Source: Winogradskyella sp. UBA3174
GTDB lineage: Bacteria > Bacteroidota > Bacteroidia > Flavobacteriales > Flavobacteriaceae
Assembly: GCF_002364335.1 (NCBI RefSeq)
Contig: NZ_DEXW01000063.1
Coordinates: 1 to 53,233, forward strand
Direction of reading: 5' to 3'
DNA: 53,233 nucleotides
This document shows, in pieces, positions 35,263 through 44,103 of the stretch (its first letter is position 1; each line of letters begins with the position of its first letter). The position numbers and the translations under genes were made by a program. The notes under the pieces are model-generated. The model was not told the DNA's origin. It was given only the letters and a program-made list of their open reading frames with translations, and did no database searches.

Positions 35263-35550
35263 TTAAATATGCGATTGTAATAGATCATTTAAAGCTTCTA
35301 ACTTTTCCTGAACTTCTTCATTTACATATTCTTTATCAATAGATTTTTGTTCTACTTGAGCTGCAAATTGCAATGCACACATTGCTAATACATCTTGTTT
35401 GTCTCTTACAGAGTAATTTTGTTCAAATTGACCAATCATAGCCTCAATCTTCTTAGTGGCTTTTCGCAAACCTTCTTCTTGCTTAGGATTTATCGTTAAT
35501 GGATAAACTCTGTTGGCAATGGAAAGCTTAATTTTTAATTGATCTGACAT
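35263..35550 (-). CDS. zapA: Cell division protein ZapA
   Basis: A 95-residue FtsZ-binding protein that bundles protofilaments at the division ring. The N-terminal domain shows KIKLSIANRVYPLTINPKQE, LRKATKKIEAMI and the C-terminal half is a helix with MCALQFAAQVEQKS, as in short ZapA proteins. Downstream of a coiled-coil gene (17-base gap) and directly upstream of 6S RNA. Confidence 0.92.
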   Translation of the reverse strand: MSDQLKIKLSIANRVYPLTINPKQEEGLRKATKKIEAMIGQFEQNYSVRDKQDVLAMCALQFAAQVEQKSIDKEYVNEEVQEKLEALNDLLQSHI

Positions 35551-35567
35551 TTAAATTTACAAAATTA

Positions 35568-35855
35568 TTATGAGAGTTGACCGATACAGTGGTCAATATC
35601 CCTAATTAATGCATTTATTTTAAGCTTCGTTTCTCGTTTATTTTCGTCACTACCAAGCATTGAATTTGCCATTTTTAGAGTCTCGTACTTTTCTAACCAA
35701 GACCCAATTTCTGCTTGTTGTTCTAAAAGCTTTTTTTCTTGCTGACCTAATTGTTCAGTTAATCTTACGTTGGCTTGTTTTAAAACCTCTTTCTTATGTA
35801 AAACCTTACTGATTTTATTTTCTAAGGTATCAACAATGTCTTCTATTTTACTCAT
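35568..35855 (-). CDS. Coiled-coil protein paired with ZapA
   Basis: A 95-residue protein, almost entirely helical: heptad pattern through residues 5-60 (VDTLENKISKVLHKKEVLKQ, LTEQLGQQEKKLLEQQAEIG), then a second helix INALIRDIDHCIGQL. No signal peptide. Its place just before zapA, and its ZapB-like size and coiled coil, suggest a division-ring partner; sequence homology to ZapB is not visible. Flavobacteria often keep this gene pair. Confidence 0.75.
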   Translation of the reverse strand: MSKIEDIVDTLENKISKVLHKKEVLKQANVRLTEQLGQQEKKLLEQQAEIGSWLEKYETLKMANSMLGSDENKRETKLKINALIRDIDHCIGQLS

Positions 35856-36089
35856 TAAAGCAATTCAATACTGTTATAACAAAGTTAACATACCTTATTA
35901 AAAAACACAATTCTTTTACAATTATTTTTAATTTTAGTATAACATCAAAAGAAATATAGCGTTAACAAATCGACATGAATAAAATAATGATTAAACAAAG
36001 TATGAAATGATTCCTTTATGTCATCAAAAATTCAAGATGCAAAACAAACCCTCAGATTAGGCTTATTAAAAATAATACAGCTTTACTGC

Positions 36090-36119
36090 TTGTTAATGTT
36101 CTACAAATTGATATTTTAG
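36090..36119 (+). promoter_or_regulatory. Probable promoter of the M23 peptidase / TonB receptor unit
   Basis: TTG (36090-36092), a 19-base spacer and TATTTTAG (36112-36119), 7 of 8 matches to TAnnTTTG, 17 bases before the start codon. Confidence 0.5.
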
Positions 36120-36136
36120 CTACAATAGCTCATTGT

Positions 36137-37825
36137 ATGAAAAAAATTTTATACCTATTTCTAATTTCTAGCTCATTATATGCGCAATCCGAATACCCTC
36201 AAGATTATTTTAGAAATCCGTTAGATATACCAACCGTTCTTGCCGGAACTTTTGCTGAGTTAAGGTCTACGCACTTTCATGGAGGCTTAGATATTAAAAC
36301 ACAACAAAAGCAAGGCTTAAAGGTATATGCATCTGCAAAAGGTTATGTAAGCCGAATTAAAATATCCCATTTTGGTTATGGTAAAGCTATTTATATAACA
36401 CATCCTAATGGTTACACCACCGTTTATGGGCATTTACAAAAGTTTTCTAAGCGATTAGAAGCTTACATAAAAGAATGCCAATACGATAAAGAAACATTTG
36501 AGGTCGAAGTATTCCCTAATACACAAGAGCTACTTATTGAAGAAAATGAGGTTATTGCATACTCTGGTAACACAGGTGGTTCTAGCGGTCCGCATTTACA
36601 TTTTGAGATTAGAGATAACGAAGAACGTCCTATGAATCCTATGCTATTTGGCTTTGATGTTAAGGACACAAAACCACCTTATATTTCTGGTATATATGCT
36701 TATACTAAAGACGAAAACTCAGTCGTTAATGGAGAAACTAAACGTATTCCTCTGAGACTTATTCCTAATAAAAATGGCAACTATGACGTAGAAAAAATTA
36801 CTGCTTATGGAGGTATCGGTTTTGGTGTTGTTTCCTTTGACAAGCAAGATTTAGCACCCAATAACAATGGTGTAAGTAATATTCAAACCTTTTTTAATGG
36901 TAATAAAAGTTTAGAGATAGATTTTAAGCGTTTTAGTTTTGATGAGTCAAAACATATTAAACGTCTTGTAGATTATGAATATTACAAGACTAAGAAATCT
37001 AAAATTCAAAAATTATTTATTCAAAAGAATAACCCTTTAAGTCTTTATAAGGATGCTTATGACAATGGCTATATTAAAATTGAGGATAGTACCTCGTCAG
37101 TATATAAAATAAGGATACGAGATTACAAGCAGAATGAAACTTGGGTAAGTATACCCATACAAGGAAAGTTTGAACATATTGAAAAAGAAGAGATTACAGA
37201 AAATTCAGATAAGTTTTTAATTTATAGTGACAAAACAACTATTCTAGAATCTGATAACGTTAGTGTGAGTTTTTATGCAAATACAGTTTATGATGACGTA
37301 CTCATCGATTTTAAAGTAAAATCGGACACACTTCACCTTCATGAAGATAAAATTCCGCTTCAGAAGAATTTTTATATTAACTATGACGTTACTAATTACA
37401 AAACCGAGCATCAAGATAAAATTTTTATTGCTAGGCTATATGGTTATTACAAAAGACCCGGTTATGTGCGTACAAAACGTAAAGGCAATATTTTAAGTGC
37501 TGGTAGTAAAACCTTTGGAACTTATACAATCGCTATGGATACGGTTTCTCCTAAGATAAAGCCCATTAATTTTCAAGACAAGAAATGGTTGAGTAAATAC
37601 CGTTACCTTAAAGTTAAGATTGAAGATGAATTATCTGGCATCAGTAAATACAGAGCCTCTGTAAATGGCAATTGGATTTTAATGGAATATGATTACAAAA
37701 CTAAAACCTTAATACACGACTTTAATGACAATATGATTAAGGATACTAAAAACGAATTAAAAATAATTGTTACAGATAATGTAGGAAATAGTTCTACATT
37801 TGAAGCAGTATTTTTTAGAAAATAA
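36137..37825 (+). CDS. M23 family peptidoglycan endopeptidase
   Basis: A 562-residue exported protein (signal peptide to SLYAQ). The LytM/M23 zinc domain occupies about 25-180: ligands H48 and D52 (HFHGGLDI), H99 (VYGHL) and H153/H155 (GPHLHFEIRD). The remaining 380 residues are beta-rich, including a stretch of barrel-like sandwich and a final Ig-like part (ISKYRASVNGNWILMEYD). It should cut peptide cross-links in the wall, though some relatives are inactive regulators; here all ligands are present. Co-directional with the TonB-dependent receptor 11 bases downstream. Confidence 0.92.
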   Translation: MKKILYLFLISSSLYAQSEYPQDYFRNPLDIPTVLAGTFAELRSTHFHGGLDIKTQQKQGLKVYASAKGYVSRIKISHFGYGKAIYITHPNGYTTVYGHLQKFSKRLEAYIKECQYDKETFEVEVFPNTQELLIEENEVIAYSGNTGGSSGPHLHFEIRDNEERPMNPMLFGFDVKDTKPPYISGIYAYTKDENSVVNGETKRIPLRLIPNKNGNYDVEKITAYGGIGFGVVSFDKQDLAPNNNGVSNIQTFFNGNKSLEIDFKRFSFDESKHIKRLVDYEYYKTKKSKIQKLFIQKNNPLSLYKDAYDNGYIKIEDSTSSVYKIRIRDYKQNETWVSIPIQGKFEHIEKEEITENSDKFLIYSDKTTILESDNVSVSFYANTVYDDVLIDFKVKSDTLHLHEDKIPLQKNFYINYDVTNYKTEHQDKIFIARLYGYYKRPGYVRTKRKGNILSAGSKTFGTYTIAMDTVSPKIKPINFQDKKWLSKYRYLKVKIEDELSGISKYRASVNGNWILMEYDYKTKTLIHDFNDNMIKDTKNELKIIVTDNVGNSSTFEAVFFRK

Positions 37826-37836
37826 AACAAAATTAT

Positions 37837-40302
37837 TTGAGACGTTTACAACTTTCAGTTTTATTAGGCTTACTATTCAGTTTCCTCTCTTTTTCGCAAT
37901 CTGCAACAATTAGAGGTGTTATTTTGGATGAAGCTAACAATCCTATTTACAATGTTAACATAAAGGCTAGTTCAGGAGAAGGCACTACGACTAATGAAAA
38001 TGGTTTTTTTGAGCTTAAAATACCATACGGTAAAGACATAACTATTGTATTTACACATGTATCACATAAGCGTGTAGAACAGATGTTTAATCTTAAAAAC
38101 GGACAAGAGCTTTTGTATAATCCTGTACTAAAAACAGATGTGATACAAATAGCAACGGTCGTTATAAACACAAATACAAGACAATCTGTTGATGGTGTAA
38201 CAACTATTTCGCCAGAGTTAATAAGAACTATTAAAGGTGCACAACCTGGTGTAGAGAATATCTTAAAAACATTACCTGGTGTAAATATATCAAATGAATT
38301 AAGTACACAATATTCAGTACGAGGTGGTAACTTTGATGAAAACTTAGTTTATGTTAATGAAATTGAAGTTTACAGACCATTCTTGGTTCGCTCTGGTAAT
38401 CAAGAAGGCTTAAGTTTTGTGAATACAGATTTGGTTCAGAATGTAGGTTTTTCAGCTGGTGGTTTTCAAGCTAAATATGGAGATAAGCTCTCATCTGTTT
38501 TAGATATTACATATAGAAACCCTGATGATTTTGGTATTAGAACAGATTTAAGCCTTTTAGGAGGAAGTATTGCTGCTGAAACAGTAAGTAAAGATGGTAA
38601 ATTTTCTGGTATTGCAGGTTTGCGATACAGAGATAATAGCTTAATCTTAAACAATCTCGAAACAGAAGGAAACGTGGAGCCTATTTTTGCTGATGCTCAA
38701 ACCTTTCTAACCTATCGTTTTTCGAGTAAGTTTCATCTTAGTTTTTTAGGAAATATTTCAATTAACAAGTATAATTTTGAACCTCAAAATAGACAAACTA
38801 ATTTTGGTACTTTAGATGATCCTGTGGCGCTCTTAGTGGTTTATGATGGACAAGAACAAACGCAATACCAAACTTATTTTGGAGCTTTTAAAGCCAATTA
38901 CTTTGCTAGTGACGATTTAACATTAAAGCTTATTGCTTCTGCTTACCATGCAACAGAACAAGAGTTCTTTGATATTTTTGCACAATACCGTCTAGGTGAA
39001 GTAAATTCGAACATAGGTGATGAAGATTTAGGTGAAGTTGAGTTTAGCGAAGGCATTGGTTCGCAATTAACACATGCGCGTAACGAGCTAGATGCCTTTA
39101 TTGTTAATGCAGAACATAGAGGAGATTATAAAATTGATGATGAAAGCACTATAGAATGGTCCGTAAAATATACACATGAAGATATTAGAGATCGTTTAGT
39201 TGAATATGAAGTTATTGATTCTGCTGGTTTTTCAATTAGACCGCCAAACGTCAGTATTTCTAATCCACAACCTTACGAACCGTTTTTTGGTCCGTTAACC
39301 GCTTTCGAAAATATCAGAGCATTAAACCGAGTAAATATAAATCGTTTACAAGCATTTGCTCAATATAGCAAACGCACATCTTGGGGAGATAATGAGGTGT
39401 TTTATAATATTGGCGCACGTGTTCATAGTTGGACAGTAGGTGGAGAAAATATTAATGGTTCTAATCAAACTGTATTTAGCCCAAGAGCACAATTTGCTAT
39501 TAAGCCAAATTGGGATAAAGACATGCTTTTTAGAGTTGCTGGTGGACTCTATTATCAACCACCATTTTATAGAGAATTAAGAGATTCTTCAGGAGTAGTT
39601 CAGCCAAACGTAAAAGCTCAAAAATCATTTCATATTGTTTTAGGAAACGAATATAGCTTTGAGATGTGGGATAGACCTTTTAAGCTCGTTACAGAAGCCT
39701 ATTATAAAGGATTATCTGACGTAAATCCGTACACGGTAGAAAATGTACGTATTCGTTATCGTGCCCGAAATAATGCTGAAGCTTATGCTTATGGCTTAGA
39801 TGTACGTATCAATGGTGAATTTGTGCCTGGCACAGAATCTTGGTTTAGTTTTGGCTATTTAAAGACTGAAGAAAATATAGATAATCGTGGCTTTATAGCT
39901 AGACCAACCGATCAACGTTTAAAGTTTGGTGCCCTGTTTCAGGATTATGTACCAAATATTCCTGATTTAAAAATGTATTTAAATCTCGTTTATAACACTG
40001 GAGTTCCTGGTGGATCTCCAAGTTATGCGGATCCTTATGATTTTCAGGTAAGATTACGAGATTACAGACGTGCAGATTTAGGTATTTCTTATGTTATTGT
40101 AAATTCTGAAAAAACATACAGTTCTAAATGGAAAAGTGCATTCAAAGATTTATCTATTGGCTTTGAAATCTACAATATGTTTAACAATCAAAACACAATA
40201 ACCAATACTTGGGTTAGAGATGTTTACAGTAAACGTCAGTTTGCGATACCCAATTTTTTAACACCACGTGTTTTTAATTTGAGGTTGTCGGCTCAGTTTT
40301 AA
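37837..40302 (+). CDS. TonB-dependent receptor with CarboxypepD_reg N-terminal domain
   Basis: An 821-residue outer-membrane receptor with signal peptide (FLSFSQS), a carboxypeptidase regulatory-like domain (about 22-105, IRGVILDEANNPIYNV), a plug (about 115-230, KTLPGVNISNELSTQYSVRG and GGFQAKYGDKLSSVLDITY), and a 22-strand barrel ending RVFNLRLSAQF. The start codon is TTG at 37837, as no in-frame ATG precedes the signal peptide. No SusD gene or siderophore locus is nearby, so the substrate cannot be guessed. It follows the M23 gene by 11 bases and ends 7 bases from the convergent desulfurase gene. Confidence 0.92.
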   Translation: MRRLQLSVLLGLLFSFLSFSQSATIRGVILDEANNPIYNVNIKASSGEGTTTNENGFFELKIPYGKDITIVFTHVSHKRVEQMFNLKNGQELLYNPVLKTDVIQIATVVINTNTRQSVDGVTTISPELIRTIKGAQPGVENILKTLPGVNISNELSTQYSVRGGNFDENLVYVNEIEVYRPFLVRSGNQEGLSFVNTDLVQNVGFSAGGFQAKYGDKLSSVLDITYRNPDDFGIRTDLSLLGGSIAAETVSKDGKFSGIAGLRYRDNSLILNNLETEGNVEPIFADAQTFLTYRFSSKFHLSFLGNISINKYNFEPQNRQTNFGTLDDPVALLVVYDGQEQTQYQTYFGAFKANYFASDDLTLKLIASAYHATEQEFFDIFAQYRLGEVNSNIGDEDLGEVEFSEGIGSQLTHARNELDAFIVNAEHRGDYKIDDESTIEWSVKYTHEDIRDRLVEYEVIDSAGFSIRPPNVSISNPQPYEPFFGPLTAFENIRALNRVNINRLQAFAQYSKRTSWGDNEVFYNIGARVHSWTVGGENINGSNQTVFSPRAQFAIKPNWDKDMLFRVAGGLYYQPPFYRELRDSSGVVQPNVKAQKSFHIVLGNEYSFEMWDRPFKLVTEAYYKGLSDVNPYTVENVRIRYRARNNAEAYAYGLDVRINGEFVPGTESWFSFGYLKTEENIDNRGFIARPTDQRLKFGALFQDYVPNIPDLKMYLNLVYNTGVPGGSPSYADPYDFQVRLRDYRRADLGISYVIVNSEKTYSSKWKSAFKDLSIGFEIYNMFNNQNTITNTWVRDVYSKRQFAIPNFLTPRVFNLRLSAQF

Positions 40303-40309
40303 TTAAACA

Positions 40310-41455
40310 TTAAGAATTAATAAATTCTTTTAAAACACCAACGACATAATCTAACTCTTCTTTGGTATTATAAATACTAAATGAAAAACGAACAGAAGGT
40401 TGTTTTAATTTATCTTCATTTAAGATAGCGGTTAGTACATGAGACTGTTGACTGCTACCACTTTGGCAGGCACTACCTTTAGAACAAGCAATTCCTTTTA
40501 AATCTAGTTGAAATTGTAGCATTGGAGCTTTCTCTGGTGCAATTGGTAAGCACACATTTACTAATGTGTATGTACTACTAGAGAACTCATCACAACCACC
40601 ATTAAAACTAACCGTTGGCATGGCTACTTTTAATTGTTGAATAAAATAACTTTTAAGATCTGTTACATAGTTCTTCTCAATCTCTAAATTAGAATAAGCT
40701 ATTTTAAGTGCTTCATCCATACCTGCAATATTGTGAGTAGACTCTGTACCTGCCCTATAGCCTCTCTCCTGCTCACCACCAAAAATCAAAGGTTTTAAAC
40801 CCGATTCTTTTCTAATAAAACAAAAACCCACTCCTTTAGGTCCATGGAATTTATGCGCACTGGCGGCTAAAAAATCAATATTAATGTCTTGTAGATCTAA
40901 CTTGTAGTGTCCCACAGATTGAACTGTATCAGTATGAAACAAAGCATTATAAGTTTTACAAAGTTCACCAACATGCTTAATATCTAAAATATTACCAATT
41001 TCATTATTAATATGCATTAAGCTAACCAAGGCTTTATCACTAGACTGAAGTAATTGTTTTAAATGCTCATAATCAACGTGTCCACAAGCATCTATATTTA
41101 CATATTTTATTTCGACATTATATTCTTTTTGCAATTGTTCTGCCGTATGTAAAACAGCGTGATGCTCTATTTTAGAAGTTATAATTACTGTAACTCCTTT
41201 ATCTCTAACTGAACTGCGCAAAGCCAAATTATCTGCTTCAGTCCCACCCGATGTAAACACAATCTCAGCAGCAGAAATATTAAAATAACTAGCAATATTA
41301 TTACGACACTGCTCTAAAAGCGATTTAGAAGACCTACCAAAACTATGTGTTGATGACGGATTACCAAACTGTTCTTGCAGTACTTTTATCATTCGCTCTA
41401 CAACTTCTGGTCGTAAAGCTGTAGTTGCCGCATTATCAAGATATATTGCATTCAT
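40310..41455 (-). CDS. Cysteine desulfurase (NifS/IscS-like)
   Basis: A 381-residue PLP enzyme of aminotransferase class V. Start at 41455 (MNAIYLDNAATTAL); a longer frame to 41521 adds 22 residues with no homology. EHHAVLHT, the PLP lysine K202 in SAHKFHGPKG, and the active-site cysteine C330 in SKGSACQSGSSQ are present. It takes sulfur from cysteine for Fe-S or thio-modification. No iscU, sufE or thiI gene is adjacent, so the pathway is open. Flavobacteria also have sufS elsewhere. Confidence 0.93.
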   Translation of the reverse strand: MNAIYLDNAATTALRPEVVERMIKVLQEQFGNPSSTHSFGRSSKSLLEQCRNNIASYFNISAAEIVFTSGGTEADNLALRSSVRDKGVTVIITSKIEHHAVLHTAEQLQKEYNVEIKYVNIDACGHVDYEHLKQLLQSSDKALVSLMHINNEIGNILDIKHVGELCKTYNALFHTDTVQSVGHYKLDLQDINIDFLAASAHKFHGPKGVGFCFIRKESGLKPLIFGGEQERGYRAGTESTHNIAGMDEALKIAYSNLEIEKNYVTDLKSYFIQQLKVAMPTVSFNGGCDEFSSSTYTLVNVCLPIAPEKAPMLQFQLDLKGIACSKGSACQSGSSQQSHVLTAILNEDKLKQPSVRFSFSIYNTKEELDYVVGVLKEFINS

Positions 41456-41589
41456 GTAGAGTTTTTTTTTTAAGACTAATACTATTGTGTCGTTTATTTT
41501 TATGATGCAAAAATATCGCAAATAAAATTATTTAGATAATGGAGCGTTATAATTTTACAAATCTGTTATTTTTGTTTAAAATTGAATCT

Positions 41590-42528
41590 ATGTTACGTCG
41601 TATATATATAATACTTTTTTTAGTAGTTTTTACAGCTTGCGACGACGGTGATATTATAGTTGCAGATTTAAATTTTGATCAAGAATTAGATAGATGTGAT
41701 AATTTTGAAGATTCTTATTTAATTTTTGATACTAGGGTAGATCCTAATGAATCCTTATCACTGATTATTCCTAAAGATGATGCTAACGAATTATTATTTA
41801 CGGAACCTACTCCAATTGATGAGCCCACTTTGTTCACAATTAATGAAAACACCATACGGTTTAACTATAGAATTTATAACAGAGCTGTAATTAACTCAGA
41901 TTTATGCACTGTAATACCACCTGCAGATTTAGATATTAAAGCTGATTACGAAGCACCAACTGGTGATGTAATTGTAACTGTCACTATAGAAGATGACGAT
42001 AACGATGGTGTACCTACAGAGTTTGAAGGCAGAGGCGAGTTAGATGAGAATGGTGAATATAGTAATGCAGAAGATTTTGATTTAGATGGCATACCAGATT
42101 ATTTAGATGAAGACGATGACAATGATAACGTAAAGACTATTGATGAAATTGATAATACGAATATAGATGGCGATAATAACCCAACAACAAATCCTTTAGA
42201 TACTGATGGAAATGGAAATCCAAATTATTTAGATGCAGATGATGACGGTGACGGTACACCAACACGTTTAGAGGACGAAAACGGTGATAAAATACCACAA
42301 AATGATTCAGTAGTTAATGCAGATGGTATAAATGTAGTAAGGTATTTGTATGATGGTGCTACTGAACCTTTCTCTGATCCTGGTTTTATTGCTAATGAAT
42401 ACAGAAGAACGGTTCGTACGAGGTTTCTAATACTTAATGTAAGCTTAGGACCTGTTGGTGCTACAGAAATTGAGTTTGGGACTTTCGAAAGTGTTATCGA
42501 AGATTATCCGAATTCTTTGGTGGATTAA
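41590..42528 (+). CDS. Lipoprotein with calcium-binding Asp-rich repeats
   Basis: A 312-residue lipoprotein from the ATG at 41590 (MLRRIYIILF), lipid cysteine 17 (VFTAC). The middle (about 140-240) is rich in thrombospondin type 3-like calcium motifs: EDDDNDGVPTEFEG, DLDGIPDYLDEDDDND, NIDGDNNPTTNPLDTDGNGN, LDADDDGDGTPTRLEDENGD. The flanking beta-rich parts are unassigned. Probably a surface or periplasmic structural protein stabilised by Ca2+. Ends in a 4-base tail-to-tail overlap with the Smr gene. Confidence 0.83.
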   Translation: MLRRIYIILFLVVFTACDDGDIIVADLNFDQELDRCDNFEDSYLIFDTRVDPNESLSLIIPKDDANELLFTEPTPIDEPTLFTINENTIRFNYRIYNRAVINSDLCTVIPPADLDIKADYEAPTGDVIVTVTIEDDDNDGVPTEFEGRGELDENGEYSNAEDFDLDGIPDYLDEDDDNDNVKTIDEIDNTNIDGDNNPTTNPLDTDGNGNPNYLDADDDGDGTPTRLEDENGDKIPQNDSVVNADGINVVRYLYDGATEPFSDPGFIANEYRRTVRTRFLILNVSLGPVGATEIEFGTFESVIEDYPNSLVD

Positions 42529-43082
42529 TACTCTGCATTCTGAAAAACTCTAACTTCGGTAGCTCCAACACCATAAGTTTTATAATCTGCGTCATAGAAT
42601 TTAATATTATCATAACGTCCAAAAAGCGTTTCTAATTCTTGTTTTAAAACACCTTCTCCTACTCCATGTATAAATACAATTTTAGGAATGCGTTTTTTTA
42701 TAGCAAATTCTAACTGCCGTCTTGCAGTATCCATTTGAAGATTTAGCATGTCGTAATTAGTCATGCGTTTTGTAGATTCCGTTAAATTATGAATATGCAA
42801 ATCGACCTCAAACTTTGGTGCACTTCGCTCTTTTGGTTTTACAGTTGGTACCGTTCTTCGTTTTTGAACTTCCTTTTCTCGCTTTACAGCTTCTATATCC
42901 GAATTGTAAATAGAATTCTCAATGGTAGTCTCATTAGCAGAAAGCATAAGCTCTTTAGCTTCAAACTGAAACTCAAAACCGTCTTCGTCTTCAATAGAAA
43001 TTTCATTATGAGATACTTTGATAACAATCCCTATAATATTATCATCAATAGTTTCTACTCTATCACCAACTTTAATTTTCAT
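42525..43082 (-). CDS. Smr-domain protein with N-terminal DUF2027-type domain
   Basis: A 185-residue protein. Start at 43082 (MKIKVGDRVETIDDN) rather than 43166, because the extra 28 residues overlap the upstream gene and have no family character. Residues 1-65 form a small beta-barrel of the DUF2027 kind; about 100-185 is an Smr domain (VDLHIHNLTES, KIVFIHGVGEGVLKQEL, YGVGATEVRVF) found in MutS2 and RNA/DNA nicking proteins. There is no MutS ATPase. May act on RNA or DNA; substrate unknown. Its start overlaps the small membrane-protein gene by 11 bases. Confidence 0.85.
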   Translation of the reverse strand: MKIKVGDRVETIDDNIIGIVIKVSHNEISIEDEDGFEFQFEAKELMLSANETTIENSIYNSDIEAVKREKEVQKRRTVPTVKPKERSAPKFEVDLHIHNLTESTKRMTNYDMLNLQMDTARRQLEFAIKKRIPKIVFIHGVGEGVLKQELETLFGRYDNIKFYDADYKTYGVGATEVRVFQNAEY

Positions 43083-43290
43083 GCTCTTCTTCAGTTTCAA
43101 TAAAAGTTTCCTCTTCTTGCTTGTCGTATTTACTCGGAATATTTCGAGATGTTCTGTAGATTCCAAACATTAGTAAAACAATACCTCCCATTAATAAATA
43201 TAGATTTTGTTTTTCTTGTGCTTGAGCGTACAGTGCAACTAAGCCACCTGCTAGTATACATATAAAGTTAATAAGCCTTGAGATATTCAT
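43072..43290 (-). CDS. Small two-helix membrane protein
   Basis: A 72-residue protein with two predicted membrane segments (about 8-24 and 29-45) and an acidic, Glu-rich C-terminal tail (QEEETFIETEEEHEN). Its last 11 bases overlap the Smr gene start, so the two are likely translationally coupled. No family recognised. Co-occurrence with the Smr protein suggests a related job, but nothing more can be said. Confidence 0.7.
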   Translation of the reverse strand: MNISRLINFICILAGGLVALYAQAQEKQNLYLLMGGIVLLMFGIYRTSRNIPSKYDKQEEETFIETEEEHEN

Positions 43291-43384
43291 AATTCAAAAT
43301 ACTAATTAGACTACAAAAATACGGTTTACAATAATTTATACTTATGATTCTAAATATATTTAGTAAATCCTTAAATTTGTTCTT

Positions 43385-43684
43385 ATGTTTTTAATCACAA
43401 AAGGTCTAGAAGATTATATGTTACCCTGCCTAAATAAGAAGTTTTTAGGTTTTGAATGCATGGGTTGTGGTATACAACGCTCTGTGTCATTACTAACAAA
43501 AGGCCAGCTTGTTGACGCTTTTTTAATGTATCCTGCTATATATACACTTATAGGTATGTTTGGGTTTATTATCATAAACAGTTTTAAACATTTTAAATAT
43601 GGAACTAAAATAATTACTATATTGGCTATTGTTAATGTCGTAATTATAATTAGTAATTTTTTACTTAAACTTTATCTCAAATAA
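43385..43684 (+). CDS. DUF2752 membrane protein
   Basis: A 99-residue protein with the DUF2752 signature ECMGCGIQRSV (CxxCGxxR) near residue 25, followed by two membrane helices (about 48-65 and 75-93). Found widely in Bacteroidota; function unknown, with the cysteines a possible metal or redox site. The next gene starts 7 bases later, and both share one terminator. Confidence 0.85.
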   Translation: MFLITKGLEDYMLPCLNKKFLGFECMGCGIQRSVSLLTKGQLVDAFLMYPAIYTLIGMFGFIIINSFKHFKYGTKIITILAIVNVVIIISNFLLKLYLK

Positions 43685-43691
43685 TTTTTTT

Positions 43692-44027
43692 ATGGAACAA
43701 CAAAAACTCAATCCCACAATCGTCTATGTATTATCAGTTTTAGGAATACTTTGCTGTTGCGTTCTTGGAGCAGGTATCATACCTTCTGCTATCGCATATT
43801 TTATAGCAAAAAGTAATTTACAAAAAGCTAATAATGATATAGATGCCTATGAAATAACTAGCGTAAAGGGAATGAATACAGCACGTATTGTTGCATTGGT
43901 AGCAGTAGTTATAAATGTATTAATGATTGCTAGAATGATCTACGTTATTTCAACTGTTGGTTGGGATGAAATGACCGAGCAAATTATGAATGCTGTTGAG
44001 GAAGCTCAACAAGCTCAAGGTCAATAA
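43692..44027 (+). CDS. CCC-motif membrane protein (DUF4190-like)
   Basis: A 111-residue protein with two membrane helices. The first carries the motif GILCCCVLGAGIIPSAIAYF, the second AVVINVLMIARMIYV. Between them is a short polar loop (KSNLQKANNDIDAYE). This matches a Bacteroidota group known for the CCC motif; function unknown. Partner of the preceding DUF2752 gene. Confidence 0.83.
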   Translation: MEQQKLNPTIVYVLSVLGILCCCVLGAGIIPSAIAYFIAKSNLQKANNDIDAYEITSVKGMNTARIVALVAVVINVLMIARMIYVISTVGWDEMTEQIMNAVEEAQQAQGQ

Positions 44028-44044
44028 CAAGTATTATAAATCAT

Positions 44045-44082
44045 AAAAAAGCGATTTTCTTAATTGAAAATCGCTTTTTTTA
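44045..44082 (+). terminator. Terminator of the DUF2752/CCC operon
   Basis: Perfect 15-base arms: aaaaaagcgattttc (44045-44059) and gaaaatcgctttttt (44066-44080), loop of 6, with a T-run. It may also serve rocD from the other side. Confidence 0.88.
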
Positions 44083-44103
44083 TAGTCTAAAATTCTAGAT
44101 AAA

